This document shows, one piece after another, positions 61,935 through 64,000 of a DNA stretch of 64,000 bases; within the stretch, counting starts at the first letter, position 1, and the number at the start of each line of letters is the position of its first letter. The stretch is taken from positions 744,001 through 808,000 of the forward strand of contig NZ_JAHXYH010000002.1 of assembly GCF_019970065.1 (NCBI RefSeq), in the 5' to 3' direction. A model generated the notes under the pieces. The model made no database searches, was not told where the DNA came from, and saw only the letters and a program-made list of their open reading frames with translations. The translations under genes and the position numbers were made by a program. Origin of the DNA: Chryseobacterium sp. OSA05B (GTDB lineage: Bacteria > Bacteroidota > Bacteroidia > Flavobacteriales > Weeksellaceae).

Positions 61935-63725
61935 ATGTCAAAAGAGACAAATTCAGCAGAGGTTTTATTAAACCAAAACGTAGCACCAGAACAATTTGAT
62001 TGGGATTCATTCGAATCAGGTCTTGATGCAGATGCGAGAAAAGAAAAAAGCGATTTAGAAGAAATCTATAACGGATCTCTTAGCAGCTTAAACGATAACG
62101 ACGTTATCACTGGTAAAGTTGTAAGATTAACGGATAAAGAAGCTATCGTTGATATCGATTTCAAATCTGAAGGTGTTATTTCTCTTAACGAATTCCGTTA
62201 CAACCCGGGCCTTAAAGTAGGTGATGATGTGGAAGTAATGGTAGACAGAAGAGAAGACAAAACTGGACAGTTACAGTTATCTCACAGAAAAGCTAGAACG
62301 CTTAAAGCTTGGGATAGAGTAAACGAACTTCACGAAACAGGTGAAATCGTTAACGGTTTTGTTAAGTCTAGAACTAAAGGAGGTATGATCGTTGACGTAC
62401 ACGGAATCGAAGCATTCTTACCAGGTTCTCAGATTGATGTTAAGCCAATCAAAGATTACGATCAGTTCGTAGGTAAAACTATGGAGTTCAAAGTTGTGAA
62501 AATCAACCCTGAGTTCAAAAACGTAGTGGTATCTCACAAAGCATTGATCGAAGCAGATATCGAAGGTCAGAAAAAAGAAATCATCGCTCAGCTTGAAAAA
62601 GGTCAGGTTCTTGAAGGTACTGTTAAGAATATTACTTCTTACGGTGTATTCATTGACTTAGGAGGTGTAGATGGATTGATCCACATTACAGACCTTTCTT
62701 GGTCTAGAGTGAACCACCCATCTGAAATTCTTGAGGACGGACAGACTGTGAAAGTTGTTATCCTTGATTTCGATGATGAGAAAACAAGAATCCAGTTAGG
62801 TATGAAGCAATTAGAGGCTCATCCTTGGGATGCTCTTTCTGCTGACATGAAAGTTGGTGACAAAGTAAAAGGAAAAGTAGTAGTTCTTGCTGACTATGGT
62901 GCATTCGTAGAAATCGCTCCAGGTGTAGAAGGATTGATCCACGTTTCTGAAATGTCTTGGTCTACTCACTTAAGATCTGCAGGAGACTTCGTGAAGGTAG
63001 GTGATGAAGTAGAAGCTGAAGTATTAACACTAGACAGAGAAGAAAGAAAAATTTCTCTTGGTATCAAGCAGTTATCTAAAGATCCATGGGAAAATATCGA
63101 AGCTAAGTATCCGGTAGGATCTCAGCATGTAGGAACGGTAAGAAACTTCACTAACTTTGGTGTATTCGTAGAGTTAGAAGAAGGTATCGACGGATTAATC
63201 TACATCTCTGATCTTTCTTGGACTAAGAAAATCAAGCACCCATCTGAGTTCTGTGCAGTAGGTGATAAATTAAACGTTATCGTTCTTGAATTAGACATCC
63301 AGGCTAGAAGACTATCTTTAGGTCACAAGCAGTTAACTGAAAACCCTTGGGATAAATTCGAAACGAAATATGCTGAAGGTACTATCCACGCTGGTAAAGC
63401 TGTAGAGGTTCACGATAAAGGAGCTTCTGTACAGTTCGAAGACGTAGAAGTAGAAGCTTTCTGCCCATCAAGATTATTAGAGAAAGAAGATGGATCTAAA
63501 ATCAAGAAAGGTGAGGATGCTCAGTTCAAAGTAATCGAATTCAACAAAGAGTTCAAAAGAGTAGTAGTTTCTCATACTGGAATCTTCAGAGACGAAGAGA
63601 AGAAAAATATGAAAGACTCTTCTTCTAGAAACGTATCTTCTTCTTCAAACAACGAAGAAAGATCAACTCTTGGAGATATCGATGCATTAGCAGAATTGAA
63701 AAGAAAAATGGAAGAAGGTAAATAA
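61935..63725 (+). CDS. rpsA: 30S ribosomal protein S1
   Basis: 596 residues with six S1 (OB-fold) domains: about 55-122, 130-200, 210-282, 295-370, 382-455 and 468-538. The middle domains have the classic pattern (GTVKNITSYGVFIDLGGVDGLIHITDLSW and similar). An acidic N-terminus and a Ser/Asn-rich tail flank them. S1 binds mRNA and helps load it on the ribosome, which matters in a phylum where Shine-Dalgarno sequences are mostly absent. Codon use is strongly biased (AAA, GAA, GTA, TCT), as expected of a highly expressed gene. A strong promoter and a long leader precede it; autoregulation through the leader is known for E. coli rpsA but not shown here. Confidence 0.97.
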   Translation: MSKETNSAEVLLNQNVAPEQFDWDSFESGLDADARKEKSDLEEIYNGSLSSLNDNDVITGKVVRLTDKEAIVDIDFKSEGVISLNEFRYNPGLKVGDDVEVMVDRREDKTGQLQLSHRKARTLKAWDRVNELHETGEIVNGFVKSRTKGGMIVDVHGIEAFLPGSQIDVKPIKDYDQFVGKTMEFKVVKINPEFKNVVVSHKALIEADIEGQKKEIIAQLEKGQVLEGTVKNITSYGVFIDLGGVDGLIHITDLSWSRVNHPSEILEDGQTVKVVILDFDDEKTRIQLGMKQLEAHPWDALSADMKVGDKVKGKVVVLADYGAFVEIAPGVEGLIHVSEMSWSTHLRSAGDFVKVGDEVEAEVLTLDREERKISLGIKQLSKDPWENIEAKYPVGSQHVGTVRNFTNFGVFVELEEGIDGLIYISDLSWTKKIKHPSEFCAVGDKLNVIVLELDIQARRLSLGHKQLTENPWDKFETKYAEGTIHAGKAVEVHDKGASVQFEDVEVEAFCPSRLLEKEDGSKIKKGEDAQFKVIEFNKEFKRVVVSHTGIFRDEEKKNMKDSSSRNVSSSSNNEERSTLGDIDALAELKRKMEEGK

Positions 63726-63749
63726 TCTTCAACCCATTTGAATATATGA

Positions 63750-63776
63750 AGCCGCTCGTAAGAGCGGCTTTTTTTT
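63750..63776 (+). terminator. Rho-independent terminator of rpsA
   Basis: AGCCGCTC / GAGCGGCT with a GTAA loop and a run of T's. Confidence 0.92.
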
Positions 63777-63971
63777 GTTTCTATGAGGAATCAGGATTGA
63801 CGACGTAAGATCTTGATTTTATGATGGTTGAACTTTGTTTATTTGTTATTTTTTTTACTTTTTTGGTGTAATTTCATTGTAAATTATTTTAATTTACTTG
63901 ATTATTATTAAATTATTTCATCAAATAGGGAAAAAATATTATTTTTAGCCAACTAAATTTAAATAATAACC

Positions 63972-64000
63972 ATGAAAAGAACATTTTTATTTTTATTCAT
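63972..64000 (+). CDS. Start of a probably exported protein (cut by the window end)
   Basis: ATG followed by Lys-Arg and a hydrophobic run (MKRTFLFLF), the start of a signal peptide. A TATTTTTA box lies about 20 bases upstream. Nothing more can be said from nine codons. Confidence 0.55.

Overview
The window looks like chromosome of a Bacteroidota species in the Flavobacteriia, most likely Chryseobacterium or a close relative (Weeksellaceae). The evidence is AT-rich DNA with few Shine-Dalgarno sequences, promoters of the flavobacterial TTG-N20-TAnnTTTG type, many secreted proteins ending in type IX secretion (T9SS) sorting domains, and the order ftsX-DUF3098-uppP-truB. I saw no rRNA, tRNA, CRISPR array, insertion sequence, prophage or defence island.

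Layout. 1-4059 is the 3' part of dnaE. 4396-14823 is a run of five same-strand T9SS type A cargo genes with different N-terminal modules and almost interchangeable C-terminal tails. It includes a tandem GEVED-domain gene pair and an 885-bp near-identical repeat shared by the first two genes. 14907-15938 (minus) holds a 52-residue membrane protein and a voltage-gated-type K+ channel with a zinc ribbon. 16000-17876 is the NIF3 / coiled-coil pair. 18152-21700 holds lipid genes (acyl-CoA synthetase, acyl-CoA dehydrogenase) and a small membrane protein. 22061-27731 holds a DUF4349 lipoprotein, a lipoprotein plus secreted reprolysin-type protease pair, and prfC. 28706-32480 is a same-strand run: CPBP protease, RdgB, RNase Z, TIGR02757 and a heptad-repeat membrane protein.

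32726-41343 holds three paralogous giant surface proteins (choice-of-anchor L plus T9SS type B domain). 41411-46834 is housekeeping: rsmA, then ftsX, DUF3098, uppP, a lipoprotein, truB, a predicted outer-membrane protein and an RluF-type synthase, several with overlapping ends. 47076-54394 holds a beta-propeller lipoprotein, a helix-hairpin-helix protein, a MerR regulator, a second reprolysin-type protease and an AraC regulator. 54503-61655 holds ccoG, a broken S41 peptidase gene, an SMP-30-like lipoprotein, a DbpA-type helicase and an exported Ntn-hydrolase-like protein. rpsA and the first codons of another probably exported protein close the window.

The theme is export to the cell surface: at least ten genes encode T9SS substrates, in two paralogous arrays. 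The most unusual signals are (1) a mosaic of near-identity and sharp local divergence between adjacent cargo genes, (2) several families of short intergenic repeats, two of which supply the stop codon of the neighbouring gene, and (3) conserved proteins that have lost or gained metal-binding residues. I did not find a clear new enzymatic or defence system.
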